A DNA stretch of 55,739 bases from Endozoicomonas sp. ISHI1 (GTDB lineage: Bacteria; Pseudomonadota; Gammaproteobacteria; Pseudomonadales; Endozoicomonadaceae). Numbering within the stretch: the first letter of the stretch is position 1; each line of letters begins with the position of its first letter. Both the position numbers and the translations under genes were made by a program. The notes beneath the pieces are model-generated. The model made no database searches and was not told the DNA's origin. It worked only from the letters and a program-made list of their open reading frames with translations. Of this stretch, positions 9,092 to 18,071 are shown one piece after another. The stretch covers positions 1 through 55,739 of the forward strand of contig NZ_JAGRPU010000036.1 in the NCBI RefSeq assembly GCF_024606225.1, given 5' to 3'.

Positions 9092-9793
9092 ATGAAAGGA
9101 GTTGTGTCGCTTTTAGTGCTGGTGGTTACCGGCTTCCTGCTGCTGATTTTTTCATTCCAAGAGGTACCTGTGAGCCCGAAAGAAGATCGGGAGGCTGAGA
9201 ACTTGCAGGTTGTTATTGACGAGTTGGACTCTGTCAGAAGAGAGACTGTGTCCCGATATCTGGACGGAGACTCTCTGTTAGGCGGGAGCAGTTACGAGTC
9301 TTATGCCCAGGCCCGCGAGGCTCGCTTGAACCGTATGACCCATCAGGAATTGGTGGCAGAACTCAAGCGTATGGAAGCCGAGCATATCAGGCAGGCTGCG
9401 CGCCTTCCTGATATCGTTCTTCCACCGGAGGAAGAATCCGCTCGGGGGGAAGAGGCATGGGGCCTGGATGACACCGTTAGAAAAAGCTCAGGCACCGGGT
9501 GTATGGGAGCAAGATCAGCCTACTCATCTTATATGTCATCTTATTATGATGACCTTATCAGGTATCAGTCACAGGGTTGTTTTGATAATTTTTCTCATTC
9601 TGTACCTTATTTCTTTATGGACCCAACCCATGAGGAATACACTGTTACCATGCCTGCAGCGATTAGCGATGATGAGCCTGAAAGCTTCACGGTCAGGGTC
9701 AGTCCGGGCAAAATGGAAATGCTGAAGCAAAAGCAGAAGCTGGACAAGATGCTGATTGATGATGTGCTCAGAATGACGGGTGAATTGCCCTGA
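9092..9793 (+). CDS. Membrane-anchored protein of unknown function
   Basis: 233 residues that I do not recognise. One N-terminal hydrophobic helix (about residues 3-22, GVVSLLVLVVTGFLLLIF) is followed by a hydrophilic, charged region with likely coiled-coil stretches (ELDSVRRETVSRYL; LVAELKRMEAEHIRQAARL), so the bulk is probably periplasmic and anchored in the inner membrane. The second half has a serine/tyrosine-rich segment (SAYSSYMSSYYDD) containing two cysteines that could form a disulfide. The ATG at 9092 has a near-perfect Shine-Dalgarno AAGGAGG with 5-base spacing, so it should be well translated. No operon partner is evident. Confidence 0.65.
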   Translation: MKGVVSLLVLVVTGFLLLIFSFQEVPVSPKEDREAENLQVVIDELDSVRRETVSRYLDGDSLLGGSSYESYAQAREARLNRMTHQELVAELKRMEAEHIRQAARLPDIVLPPEEESARGEEAWGLDDTVRKSSGTGCMGARSAYSSYMSSYYDDLIRYQSQGCFDNFSHSVPYFFMDPTHEEYTVTMPAAISDDEPESFTVRVSPGKMEMLKQKQKLDKMLIDDVLRMTGELP

Positions 9794-10070
9794 TTGATGG
9801 TTTAATAAGTAGTTAGTGTCGTTTTTTTAAAGGTGGGTCTGGTTCAAGGTTGCCAGATTTCTCTCAAATCTCCCCGTTATCGCCTGAAGATCATTTCAGT
9901 TTCGTGAGATTTTATTTGTAAAGACTGTGTTTTCCTGAGCGATCTGTGACAATCTGGTTATTATTGTCAGAGTTGTCCTGTCTATGTCATCGCTGACGTT
10001 CAGCGGCAGGCCATCTATAAAAGACATTTAATGCTATTTTTTTAGCGCTAGCAGCATCAGGAGTCACACA

Positions 10071-10808
10071 TTGCCAATCCCTGTCGAGATCTGCGTCAAC
10101 AGTCTGAATCCAGACTATGTTTACCGCTCTGTTGCAGCGGCCTGCAAGGGTGGCGCTGCACGTATAGAGTTGTGTGGTGATATGTCCTTAGGAGGTACCA
10201 CTCCCACAATAGAAGCTCTCGAAGCTGCCCGGGAAGCCTTTCAGGATCGTTGTGGTTTACAGTGCATGATCCGCCCCCGGGGTGGCGATTTTTCATTCGG
10301 TACCGAAGAAATTTTGCTTATGGAACGGCAGATCTGTGATGCCGCCAAAGCGCGTGCTGATGGTGTCGTCATAGGTGCTCTTGCACTTCCCGGCAATACC
10401 ATTAATCGTGATGTACTGGGGCGACTGGTCGACACCGCCAAGACCCGTAATCTGTCCGTGACGTTTCACCGTGCACTGGATGCTACACCCAACGTGTTTG
10501 AGAGTCTGGATATACTGATTCAATACGGTGTGGATCGTATTCTGAGCAGTGGTACAACCTGGAGTTCTGCTGACGGCGCTTTTGAAGGCGTGAGGATGCT
10601 CGAGCAACTGATGTTGAAAGCCGAAAACAGGTTGGAGCTGGTCGTCGGTGGTGGGGTTGGTCCGGACAACGCCGGGAAGATTCTTCAACAACTACCCGTA
10701 GAAATTCATTCGACCAGCATTCATGCGTACAGCAGTGTTCTTGATGAGGGAGAAGTATCGGTTGAGAGAGTGCGTTCCCTCTGTACAGCAGTAGAGTCTT
10801 TTCAGTAA
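10071..10808 (+). CDS. cutC: CutC family protein
   Basis: 245-residue TIM-barrel protein of the CutC family. CutC was originally linked to copper homeostasis in E. coli; the molecular activity is not firmly established. Characteristic blocks are EICVNSL at the N-terminus, ARIELCGDMSLGGTTPT, CMIRPRGGDF, TFHRALDAT, RILSSGT and LVVGGGVGPDN. The start is TTG at 10071, preceded by AGGAG 7 bases upstream. It converges with ptsG, the two stops being only 6 bases apart, so the transcripts probably overlap. Confidence 0.9.
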   Translation: MPIPVEICVNSLNPDYVYRSVAAACKGGAARIELCGDMSLGGTTPTIEALEAAREAFQDRCGLQCMIRPRGGDFSFGTEEILLMERQICDAAKARADGVVIGALALPGNTINRDVLGRLVDTAKTRNLSVTFHRALDATPNVFESLDILIQYGVDRILSSGTTWSSADGAFEGVRMLEQLMLKAENRLELVVGGGVGPDNAGKILQQLPVEIHSTSIHAYSSVLDEGEVSVERVRSLCTAVESFQ

Positions 10809-10814
10809 CCCGGT

Positions 10815-12248
10815 TTACATGGATTGAATGACTTCTTCCATCTCGGTTCGGATGTTGTCGGATTGAGTGCCAAAGATGGCCTGCATATTCTGACCCACCA
10901 CGACAACAGCCGTGGCTCCCAGTTGTTTAATGGCTTCCTGGTCAACGTCGTCAGGGTTGTTAACCGTGACTCTCAAACGAGTGATACAGGCATCCAGATT
11001 CTTAATGTTTCCCTTGCCGCCAAAAGCCAGAATAAGGTCTCTCGCCAGGGCGCTGGATGGAACCACTTTGGCTGAAAGTTCAGCTTCAACTTCACGTCCG
11101 GGTGTTTTGAGGTCCAGCAGGGTAATCATGACCCTGAAGATCACATAATAGAGAACTGCATAGACCAGACCCAGGGCAATAATCCAGAGGGGCTTGGTGG
11201 CAATGCCGAAGTAAAGGAGATAATCGATCAGGCCGTTGGAAAATGACATGGCCATCTTAATATCAAGATAGTTGGTGATGGCATAAGCCAGTCCGGCCAG
11301 CAGGGCATGAATGCCATAAAGTACCGGGGCGACAAAAAGGAATGAAAACTCTATGGGCTCTGTAATGCCTGTGAGCAATGAAGTGAGAGCCGCTGACAGC
11401 ATTAGGCCACCGACTTTTTGTTTGTTCTCTGGCCTGGCGCAATGCCAGATGGCAATGGCCGCAGCAGGCAAGCCAAACATTTTGAAAAGGTAGCCACCAG
11501 CCAGGAATCCGGCAGTGGGATCACCGGCAAAAAAACGTGCAATGTCGCCTCTAAAGACATTACCTGATGGATCAATGAATTCACCCATCTCCATCTGGAA
11601 GGGCACATTCCAGATATGATGCAGGCCAAACGGAATCAGGGCACGTTCAACCACACCATAAACAAAGCCTGCCATGACCGGGTTTTCAGTCACCGACCAT
11701 TGTGAAAAGGCGTCAATAGCACCCTGAATAGGGGGCCAGATAAAGCTCAGCAGGATGCCGAGAAAGACAGCCCCGATGGCGGTGACAATGGGAACAAAGC
11801 GCTTTCCTGCAAAGAAGCCCAGATAATCCGGAAGTTTGATCTTGTAATAGCGATTGAACATCCAAGAGGCCATGATACCGACAATAATTCCACCGAAAAC
11901 ACCGGTATCAATCGTATCTATGCCCATAATAGAACTGGGTTCTACTCCGAGCTCTGCGGCCATGACACCCATGGTTCCCAGCATGACCACGAAGCCTACA
12001 GTTGCCGCCACTGAGGAAACACCGTCATTATCAGTAAGGCCAATGGCAGTACCAATAGCAAAGATAATGGGCAGGTTTCCGAAGACCATGCCACCCGCCT
12101 GGGCCATGATGCTGGAGACGAGATCTGGAATAAAATCGAAGCCGGCACTGCCTACGCCCAGCAGTATTCCCGCAACAGGCAGAACGGCTACAGGCAGCAT
12201 CAACGCCCGACCTATCTGCTGAAGTGTGCCGAATGCAGATTTGACCAT
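10815..12248 (-). CDS. ptsG: PTS glucose permease, EIICB-Glc
   Basis: 477 residues, the same length as E. coli PtsG, and similar throughout. The IIC channel shows [20 protein letters not shown] at the N-terminus, [22 protein letters not shown] and [12 protein letters not shown]. The linker DLKTPGRE leads to the IIB domain with phospho-cysteine Cys421 in DACITRLRV, the same residue number as in E. coli. It imports glucose and phosphorylates it to glucose 6-phosphate, using IIA-Glc (crr, 8194) as donor. GGAG lies 8 bases before the ATG. It is on the strand opposite to the other sugar genes and has no attached operon partner. Confidence 0.94.
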   Translation of the reverse strand: MVKSAFGTLQQIGRALMLPVAVLPVAGILLGVGSAGFDFIPDLVSSIMAQAGGMVFGNLPIIFAIGTAIGLTDNDGVSSVAATVGFVVMLGTMGVMAAELGVEPSSIMGIDTIDTGVFGGIIVGIMASWMFNRYYKIKLPDYLGFFAGKRFVPIVTAIGAVFLGILLSFIWPPIQGAIDAFSQWSVTENPVMAGFVYGVVERALIPFGLHHIWNVPFQMEMGEFIDPSGNVFRGDIARFFAGDPTAGFLAGGYLFKMFGLPAAAIAIWHCARPENKQKVGGLMLSAALTSLLTGITEPIEFSFLFVAPVLYGIHALLAGLAYAITNYLDIKMAMSFSNGLIDYLLYFGIATKPLWIIALGLVYAVLYYVIFRVMITLLDLKTPGREVEAELSAKVVPSSALARDLILAFGGKGNIKNLDACITRLRVTVNNPDDVDQEAIKQLGATAVVVVGQNMQAIFGTQSDNIRTEMEEVIQSM

Positions 12249-12497
12249 TGGAGAGACTCCGGGGGAGAAGATTCTAATCTGAGAGCAAGCTGAAGATGGG
12301 TAAACTTATGGAAGAATAGACCAAACGGCCGTGAGCGTAGAAATAACATTTACTTCCATGGGCGTGTTGACGGCCAGAGTATCTCCAGCTCCCTCCGGGA
12401 AGCAAAAGCTACGCATGATCCGCCATTCATTACGGCGATTCATTCATCCTGATGCAGGTGAGATCTTTTTGTCCGGCATCCTTTGTGACGAGTTGCT

Positions 12498-13322
12498 TTA
12501 CTGCCTGATCAGACGCCTGTCATCCTGCCCGGCCCGGTCACTACTGCGCCAGGGGTTAATATCCAGTCCTCCCCGGCGTACATAGCGAGCATAGACGGTC
12601 AGAGATTCCATTTCGAAACGGGCCCGGATCTCTGTGAAAACTCTTTCCACACACTGCTCATGAAATTCCTGATGCCCCCGGAATGAACAGATAAACCTCA
12701 AAAACGACTCATGACTAATGGCTTCACCTTTATATTGGACGACCACGGTACCCCAATCTGGTTGCCCGGTAACTGGACAGTTGGACTTCAGCAAATGAGA
12801 GTGGATGGTTTCTTCCCGGGTGCCTTCAGCCTTTTGCAAGAGGTCAGGCTTATAGTCATAGCAATCAATGGCCACATCCAGCTGATCTACGCCAATACCG
12901 GGAGCCGGTTTGAATCCGAAAACTTCCATTTCGGCAATCGTCATCAGCTTTACGCTAACCGGTGCACCTGCCGCTTGACTGAGATCCTTTTCCATTAGCG
13001 CCTGAACCTGAGACACAGAGTCAAACTGAGTCTGGTTGAATGAATTCAGGTAAAGCTTGAAGGACTTTGATTCAATGAGACAGGGCGAATGGCACGGCAA
13101 CTCAAAACGACCCACCATTGCCAACGGCTTACCCTTTTTATTGAGCCATGACAGTTCATAGCCATGCCAGACATCACTGCCAACGAAAGGGAGATTTTCC
13201 GGGTCCAGCCCCAACTCCAGCTGCTTATCCTTACGGGGAATGGGAAACAAAAGTTCCGGATTATACTCCGCCTGGTACTCACTGTTTTTCCCCAGTGGGG
13301 AGGCATTCACTAATTCACTCAT
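12498..13322 (-). CDS. queF: NADPH-dependent 7-cyano-7-deazaguanine reductase (QueF)
   Basis: 274 residues, the long two-domain (YqcD-like) form of QueF. It reduces preQ0 to preQ1 in the biosynthesis of queuosine-modified tRNA. The N-terminal half contains the QueF motif LIESKSFKLYLNSFNQT; the C-terminal half has the catalytic cysteine in LLKSNCPVTGQPDWG and the conserved Asp just after it. The start was set at the ATG at 13320-13322 (MSELVNASPLG), the family start, rather than an upstream in-frame codon. It lies 63 bases downstream of yadH on the same strand. Confidence 0.93.
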   Translation of the reverse strand: MSELVNASPLGKNSEYQAEYNPELLFPIPRKDKQLELGLDPENLPFVGSDVWHGYELSWLNKKGKPLAMVGRFELPCHSPCLIESKSFKLYLNSFNQTQFDSVSQVQALMEKDLSQAAGAPVSVKLMTIAEMEVFGFKPAPGIGVDQLDVAIDCYDYKPDLLQKAEGTREETIHSHLLKSNCPVTGQPDWGTVVVQYKGEAISHESFLRFICSFRGHQEFHEQCVERVFTEIRARFEMESLTVYARYVRRGGLDINPWRSSDRAGQDDRRLIRQ

Positions 13323-13385
13323 AATTTCACACTCTGACTCAACTCTTTCTGCCCCATAACCCGGCCAGTTCTGCACTCTCCACAT

Positions 13386-14165
13386 TCAGTTTCGCAGGCC
13401 TTTGCCCACTCGCAGGAGATGAAGGGCCCATGTGGCCATGATAACGATAGCCAGAACCATCACAACAAAAGCCCAGCCAGTGCTGATACCGCTGTCCTGC
13501 CCGAGGATTCCATAACGGAAGGCATTCACCTGATAGAGGATAGGGTTCAACAGTGAGATGGAGCGGAATGGCTCGGGAAGAACGTCTACTGAGTAGAAAA
13601 CCCCTCCCAGGTAAGTAAGTGGAGTTAATACAAATGTCGGGATGATGGCGACATCGTCAAATTTTCTGGCAAACACTGCATTGATGAAACCACCCAATGC
13701 AAAAAGAGTTGCAGTCAGAAAAACGGCCAGCAGGGTAATAAGAATATGATGAACCTGAAGCTCCACAAAGAAGGCTCCCAGCAGCATAACCAGAACACCA
13801 ACATAGAGCCCCCTGACAACACCGCCCATAGTGTACCCGGCCAGAATCACCCAGTTCGGTACCGGTGACACCAGCAACTCTTCAACACTCTTCTGAAACT
13901 TGTTGCTGAAAAAGCTGGAAGCCACATTACTGAAGCTGTTGGTAATCACCGCCATCATAACCAGACCCGGTACGACAAAGGTCATATAATCAAAGCCACC
14001 CATTTCGCCCACTCTGGAGCCAATCACGGCACCAAAAATAACGAAATACAGAGACATGGTGATCGCTGGCGGCAATAGGGTCTGTGGCCAAATGCGCATG
14101 AAACGACGAATTTCTTTACTGAAGATCGTATTAAACGCGACCAGGTTATACTTCCACTCACTCAC
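13386..14165 (-). CDS. yadH: ABC-2 type transporter permease (YadH)
   Basis: About 259 residues with six predicted membrane helices, typical of ABC-2 export permeases. The segment FMRIWPQTLLPPAITMSLYFVIFG, then VVPGLVMMAVITNSFSNVASSFF and TPLTYLGGVFYS, match YadH closely. The GTG at 14163-14165 (VSEWKYN) overlaps the end of yadG by 8 bases, a translationally coupled arrangement, and gives the family length; an upstream in-frame ATG would overlap yadG much further. It forms an exporter with YadG; the substrate is not known. Confidence 0.88.
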   Translation of the reverse strand: MSEWKYNLVAFNTIFSKEIRRFMRIWPQTLLPPAITMSLYFVIFGAVIGSRVGEMGGFDYMTFVVPGLVMMAVITNSFSNVASSFFSNKFQKSVEELLVSPVPNWVILAGYTMGGVVRGLYVGVLVMLLGAFFVELQVHHILITLLAVFLTATLFALGGFINAVFARKFDDVAIIPTFVLTPLTYLGGVFYSVDVLPEPFRSISLLNPILYQVNAFRYGILGQDSGISTGWAFVVMVLAIVIMATWALHLLRVGKGLRN

Positions 14166-15153
14166 CGTGCGCTTCCCCCTTCTCAGCTGCACTGCCTTTA
14201 GTTTGTCCCGAAGAGTCAGCTCCCGAAGCGTCTGTCGCCGAGGCATCAGAAGTTAAATTGACAAACAGCTCTTCAAGCCGGTTGGACTTGTTTCTCATAC
14301 TGGCTACTTCAATACGACATTCACTCAGCTGCCTGAACAGGTCATTCACTCCCTGATGCTTGCCAACCTCAACTTCAATGCTACGGTTATCCAACATCTT
14401 GACGGTATAACCTGCAAAGGTAGGCAGATATTCAATCGGCTTTTTCAGATCCAGCACAAAGCTCTCTTGTTGAAGCTTGCCCAACAAAGCCTTGGTACTG
14501 GTGTTCTCGACAATCTTGCCACTATCGATAATGCCAATATTGCGGCAGAGCTGCTCAGCCTCTTCGAGATAATGAGTGGTCAGGATAATCGTGGTGCCCT
14601 GCCCATTGATGTCCCTGAGGAAGTCCCAGAGAGAGCGACGAAGCTCAATATCAACACCGGCGGTCGGTTCATCAAGAATCAGTAGTCTGGGCTGGTGAAT
14701 CAGGGCTCTGACAATCATCAAACGGCGCTTCATACCGCCGGACAACATTCTTGAGACATTGTGTCGTTTATCCCACAGGCCCAACTGCTTGAGATACTTC
14801 TCAGAGCGCTGGCGGGCTTCTTTTGCTGGTATGCCATAGTAACCGGCTTGCGTCACAATGATATCTTCAACTTTTTCAAACTGGTTGAAGTTGAATTCCT
14901 GGGGAACGACTCCCAGCATCCGCTTGGCCCTGACAAGATCAGTATCAATGTCGTGCCCGAATATTGAAACCTTGCCAGAAGTCTTTCGAACCAGTGATGA
15001 AATAATACCGATAGAGGTTGATTTGCCGGCACCATTGGGTCCCAGCAGGGCGTAAAAATCGCCTTCTTCAACCGAGAGATCAATCCCTTTCAGGGCTTGA
15101 AATCCATTGTCGTATTGTTTTCTTAGATTCTGTATTTTCAGTGCCTGAGGCAT
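14158..15153 (-). CDS. yadG: ABC transporter ATP-binding protein (YadG)
   Basis: 331 residues. The ATPase domain (about residues 1-220) has Walker A GPNGAGKST, signature LSGGMKRR, Walker B LLILDEPTAGVD and the H-loop in LTTHYLEEAE. A C-terminal extension, ending in a low-complexity Ala/Ser/Asp-rich tail, is longer than usual. The ATG at 15151-15153 (MPQALKIQNLRKQYD) is the family start; an in-frame extension of 29 residues upstream is not conserved in type. It overlaps yadH by 8 bases. Cytoplasmic engine of a two-part ABC-2 exporter of unknown substrate. Confidence 0.9.
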   Translation of the reverse strand: MPQALKIQNLRKQYDNGFQALKGIDLSVEEGDFYALLGPNGAGKSTSIGIISSLVRKTSGKVSIFGHDIDTDLVRAKRMLGVVPQEFNFNQFEKVEDIIVTQAGYYGIPAKEARQRSEKYLKQLGLWDKRHNVSRMLSGGMKRRLMIVRALIHQPRLLILDEPTAGVDIELRRSLWDFLRDINGQGTTIILTTHYLEEAEQLCRNIGIIDSGKIVENTSTKALLGKLQQESFVLDLKKPIEYLPTFAGYTVKMLDNRSIEVEVGKHQGVNDLFRQLSECRIEVASMRNKSNRLEELFVNLTSDASATDASGADSSGQTKGSAAEKGEAHGE

Positions 15154-15518
15154 GTTTTTATAGTCCGTGTTATGCAGAGCTTCTTCTCCATCAAAGCCTT
15201 TGCATAGTGTCACTCTTGCTTTTACCCTGCTTTCTCTCATCCATCCAGTGAAATCAAACAGAGGCGATTACTCATGGCAGTTACTTTGAACGTTTTTCCG
15301 TCATCAGGAAATAGAAAAATATCCTGCTGCTTATGGCTGTCACTACTTATTGATGTATTGATCTGTAGAGCTTCACTCTCTGCAACGCTGTGGCATAGTC
15401 CTTGGAAGAGGCTAAAAAGAGCACTGAGAGAGACGCCCAACCCTTCCCCAAAATGAAAAAAGGATGATTTTATTATAAAACGATAAATTAAACGGCATTT
15501 TTAAATTATTTTTTCATA
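15154..15518. other. Intergenic region yfcH-yadG
   Basis: 365 bases. Two small overlapping open frames on opposite strands (about 15237-15440 minus and 15274-15456 plus) lack ribosome binding sites and family resemblance. The part next to yfcH (15455-15515) is very AT-rich. No gene called. Confidence 0.35.
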
Positions 15519-16424
15519 CTAAGCCCCAATCAACTGAGTCAGTGCTGGTTTAAGTTGTGGATAAGTGAATGAAAATCCTTCAGCCATGAGACGCTGTGGG
15601 TAGATATTCTGGCCTTTCAATACCATTTCAGAAGACTCCCCCAACATTCCCCTGAGAACCATGGCTGGCATTTTCAGGAAGGCCGGACGATTAAGAGTGC
15701 CGGCCAGAGTCACGGCAAAGTCTTTATTACTGACAGCTTCAGGAGCGGTGGCATTAAAGGCGCCCTCAGCTGAGTCATTCTCCAGCAAAAATTCCAGCGC
15801 ATTCACCATATCTTCCATGTGAATCCACGACATCATCTGCTTGCCAGAACCCAGCGGACCACCAATACCCAGACGGAAAGGAAGCATCATTTCCCGGAGC
15901 GCACCGCCTTCAGGGTGCAATACTACTCCGGTTCTGACCAGACAAACCCGCAGCCCCAAATCCTTTGCACGCACAGCAGCCTGCTCCCAGCGTATACACA
16001 GTCCTGCAGCAAAGTCATCCCCAGCCCCGGAAGACTCATCCAGACGGGCAGCATCGTCCCTACCACCATAAAACCCAATAGCAGAGCCACTGATCAGACA
16101 GTCTGGCCGGTTTTCCATTCTCTCAGTCAGGTCAACCAATTCTGAAGTCAATGCGATCCGGCTATTGAGCAACTGTCTTTTTCTTGAGGGAGTCCAACGC
16201 TTATCCATCACTCCTTCACCGGCCAGATTGACAATGGCATCGAAGGCTTCAGAGGGCTTCACAGCCGACAAGGACTTTACAGGCTTCACTTCAGTGGACA
16301 GAAGGCGGTGTACATCCCTGGCATCCTGTCTGCTCAAAATGGTCAGCCGATGCCCTTTTGATAAAAGTCTGGCCACCAGTCGGCGGCCAATAAACCCTGT
16401 TCCCCCGGTAATCAGTATCTGCAT
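15519..16424 (-). CDS. yfcH: TIGR01777-type NAD-dependent epimerase-like protein (YfcH)
   Basis: 301 residues of the extended short-chain dehydrogenase fold. The nucleotide-binding motif GGTGFIGRRL is at residues 7-16, and SGSAIGFYGGR holds the active-site region. The C-terminal LKMPAMVLRGMLGESSEMVLKGQ and YPQRLMAEGFSFTYP match the C-terminal domain (DUF1731) of this family. The physiological substrate is unknown. It is divergent from chbA, with a 616-base gap. Confidence 0.88.
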   Translation of the reverse strand: MQILITGGTGFIGRRLVARLLSKGHRLTILSRQDARDVHRLLSTEVKPVKSLSAVKPSEAFDAIVNLAGEGVMDKRWTPSRKRQLLNSRIALTSELVDLTERMENRPDCLISGSAIGFYGGRDDAARLDESSGAGDDFAAGLCIRWEQAAVRAKDLGLRVCLVRTGVVLHPEGGALREMMLPFRLGIGGPLGSGKQMMSWIHMEDMVNALEFLLENDSAEGAFNATAPEAVSNKDFAVTLAGTLNRPAFLKMPAMVLRGMLGESSEMVLKGQNIYPQRLMAEGFSFTYPQLKPALTQLIGA

Positions 16425-17040
16425 GACATAAGTCCCGAATAAGCCTTGAAATGAAATGGAGCGTCCTCAGTCTCACGGGATAAAATCCCATGATTCCATA
16501 TTAAACAGCCATGAGCTTCAGAAACAATTTTTTACTGATGATTTTTATTGCAGAATGAATGAACTTTGAGGCAGATTTTTTACCCATAAAAAAATACCCT
16601 GGGTCCCCTCAAACCCGGGTATTTGATCAGCTGGCTTGTCACTGGCTCCCGCTTCTTTTTTTTATGTCCCTTATTCTCTGGCGCTTTTTATTATTTTTCT
16701 TGATTGGCCCGAGTGACTTCATAATACGTATTACCTACTACAAAAACCTTGATCTATATCAATAAAGCTTCGGTTTACACCTATGCGAATATCCAGTCAC
16801 GAATATAAGGCATTTGTCTTTTTTTATTTCACTTTCACTCAAGCAGTCCAAAACCCGGTTTTTTGACTTATGTCAGCCATAATGTCACCACTCCATGAAA
16901 CCGACTGCATCTAAAAAGACACAGTGTAAACTGAGCGTCCTGACTATTTTTACCGTAAAACATTTTTTGAGTGTTTCGGGCAATTGATCAAGAGTCCGCA
17001 AAGCACTCCGGCTAACTGTATACCAGACAGGAGTACGACT
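16425..17040. other. Divergent intergenic region yfcH / chbA
   Basis: 616 bases with no supported gene. It contains a strong hairpin at 16592-16624 and AT-rich sequence that probably holds promoters for both flanking genes. Confidence 0.4.
16592..16624. terminator. Hairpin in the yfcH/chbA intergenic region
   Basis: Arms aaataccctgggt and acccgggtattt pair over 12 bases with a single bulge around an 8-base loop. A/T-rich stem ends would give U-rich tails in either direction. Its position between divergent genes is odd for a terminator; it may be the remnant of an older transcription unit. Confidence 0.45.
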
Positions 17041-17367
17041 ATGGATCCTGAGTCCGCTGTAATTGAGATTATCATCAACTCTGGCCAGGCTCGCAGCTGT
17101 GCTTACGAAGCTTTGTCCAAGGCAAAGGCTGGGGATTACGAAGGAGCCGAAGAGATGATAGCTCACGCCCGGGAGGCCGCAAAAGGGGCTCAAAGAATCC
17201 AGACTCAACTGATCGAGGAAGATCAGGGCGAAGGGAAAAGGCCAATGACCCTGGTGATGGTACATGCCCAGGATCATTTGATGACATCCATGCTGGCTCA
17301 GGAAATGGTTCAGGAGCTGATAACACTTCACAAAAAAATCGATCAGAAGCAAAAATGGCCACAATAA
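17041..17367 (+). CDS. chbA: PTS lactose/cellobiose-family IIA component
   Basis: 108 residues, the usual size of the LacF/ChbA family of helical IIA proteins that phosphorylate IIB for N,N'-diacetylchitobiose, cellobiose or lactose uptake. The early helices (EIIINSGQARSCAYEALSKAKAGDYEGAEE is split over residues 7-37) and the conserved region VMVHAQDHLMTS with its phospho-accepting histidine are present. The ATG at 17041 has AGGAG 7 bases upstream. No IIB or IIC partner is in the window. The gene is directly overlapped by the broken lacI, and an IS element follows, so this looks like the remnant of a larger sugar locus. The substrate is not determined; chitobiose would fit the presence of nagE. 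Confidence 0.82.
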   Translation: MDPESAVIEIIINSGQARSCAYEALSKAKAGDYEGAEEMIAHAREAAKGAQRIQTQLIEEDQGEGKRPMTLVMVHAQDHLMTSMLAQEMVQELITLHKKIDQKQKWPQ

Positions 17368-17500
17368 AAGACGTCGCTGAGCGAGCAAAAGTATCCCGTG
17401 CTATGGTATCCAGGGTACTGAAAAATACCGGACAGGTAACGGAGACAACCCGCCTGTGAGTGGAGTTTGCTATTCAAGAGATGGCTGCAGGTTGTGTGGA
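17355..17500 (+). pseudogene. Truncated LacI-family regulator
   Basis: Starting at the ATG at 17355, overlapping the end of chbA by 13 bases, the frame reads MATIKDVAERAKVSRAMVS and continues through the second half of a LacI-type helix-turn-helix (RVLKNTGQVTE). It hits TGA at 17457-17459, where family members normally have a sense codon. After the stop the same frame still resembles the hinge start (VEFAIQEM) before losing similarity near 17500. The effector-binding domain is absent and the IS200/IS605 element begins just downstream. It was probably the local regulator of the chbA locus. Confidence 0.8.
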
Positions 17501-17632
17501 AGCCTTTGCTTTTCTCTGTGAATACAGTTTAACGAAACTCGCGAAATTCTCCATCCATAGCCTCTCATTGGGAGCGTAGCGACCTTTGAAGGTTTGGATG
17601 GAGATGGATAGCGAATAGCCCGTATAGGGCTG

Positions 17633-18034
17633 TCATTTCTCCGGCCTCTCCTGTTTCTGTATGTATTCCTTCAGAACTTCCAAAGGCGCACCGTCAGCCG
17701 TTATCAAGCAGTACGCCCTTGTCCATAGAACAGGCTTCCAATAATGCATTTTCAAGTGCTTTGAAAACTCTTTTCGGATAAGCCTGCTGGTGACAGTTTT
17801 CAGGTTGTTCACGAACTTGCTGGGCATGATGTTCGGATGCAGATCAAGCATTAGGTGAACATGGTCAGCCTCTCCACCAAACTCTTCAAGATCAACCTCC
17901 CACTTTTGGCAAAGGTCACGACAGATTTCTTCCAACCTGACCAGCATGGGAGCTGTGAAGCATCTACGGCGGTATTTTGTTACTAACACTAAATGATATT
18001 TTAGCTTATAGACACAATGATAGTGGGATTTCAT
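17633..18034 (-). CDS. tnpA: IS200/IS605 TnpA, Y1 HUH transposase
   Basis: 133 residues, the normal length. TnpA cuts and rejoins single-stranded DNA at the element ends. The HUH metal-binding motif is seen as DHVHLML, and the nucleophilic tyrosine in LKEYIQKQ near the C-terminus. The N-terminus HYHCVYKLKYHLVLVTKYRR is typical of the family. No frameshift or stop is visible, so it looks functional. It starts 37 bases from tnpB, on the opposite strand. Confidence 0.92.
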   Translation of the reverse strand: MKSHYHCVYKLKYHLVLVTKYRRRCFTAPMLVRLEEICRDLCQKWEVDLEEFGGEADHVHLMLDLHPNIMPSKFVNNLKTVTSRLIRKEFSKHLKMHYWKPVLWTRAYCLITADGAPLEVLKEYIQKQERPEK

Positions 18035-18071
18035 TCTATTACACTAAGTTATTTTGTGTTATTATAGTCGT

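Noticed and set aside
15237-15456. Small genes between yadG and yfcH
   Set aside because: Two opposite-strand short frames overlap each other and lack ribosome binding sites or recognisable features.
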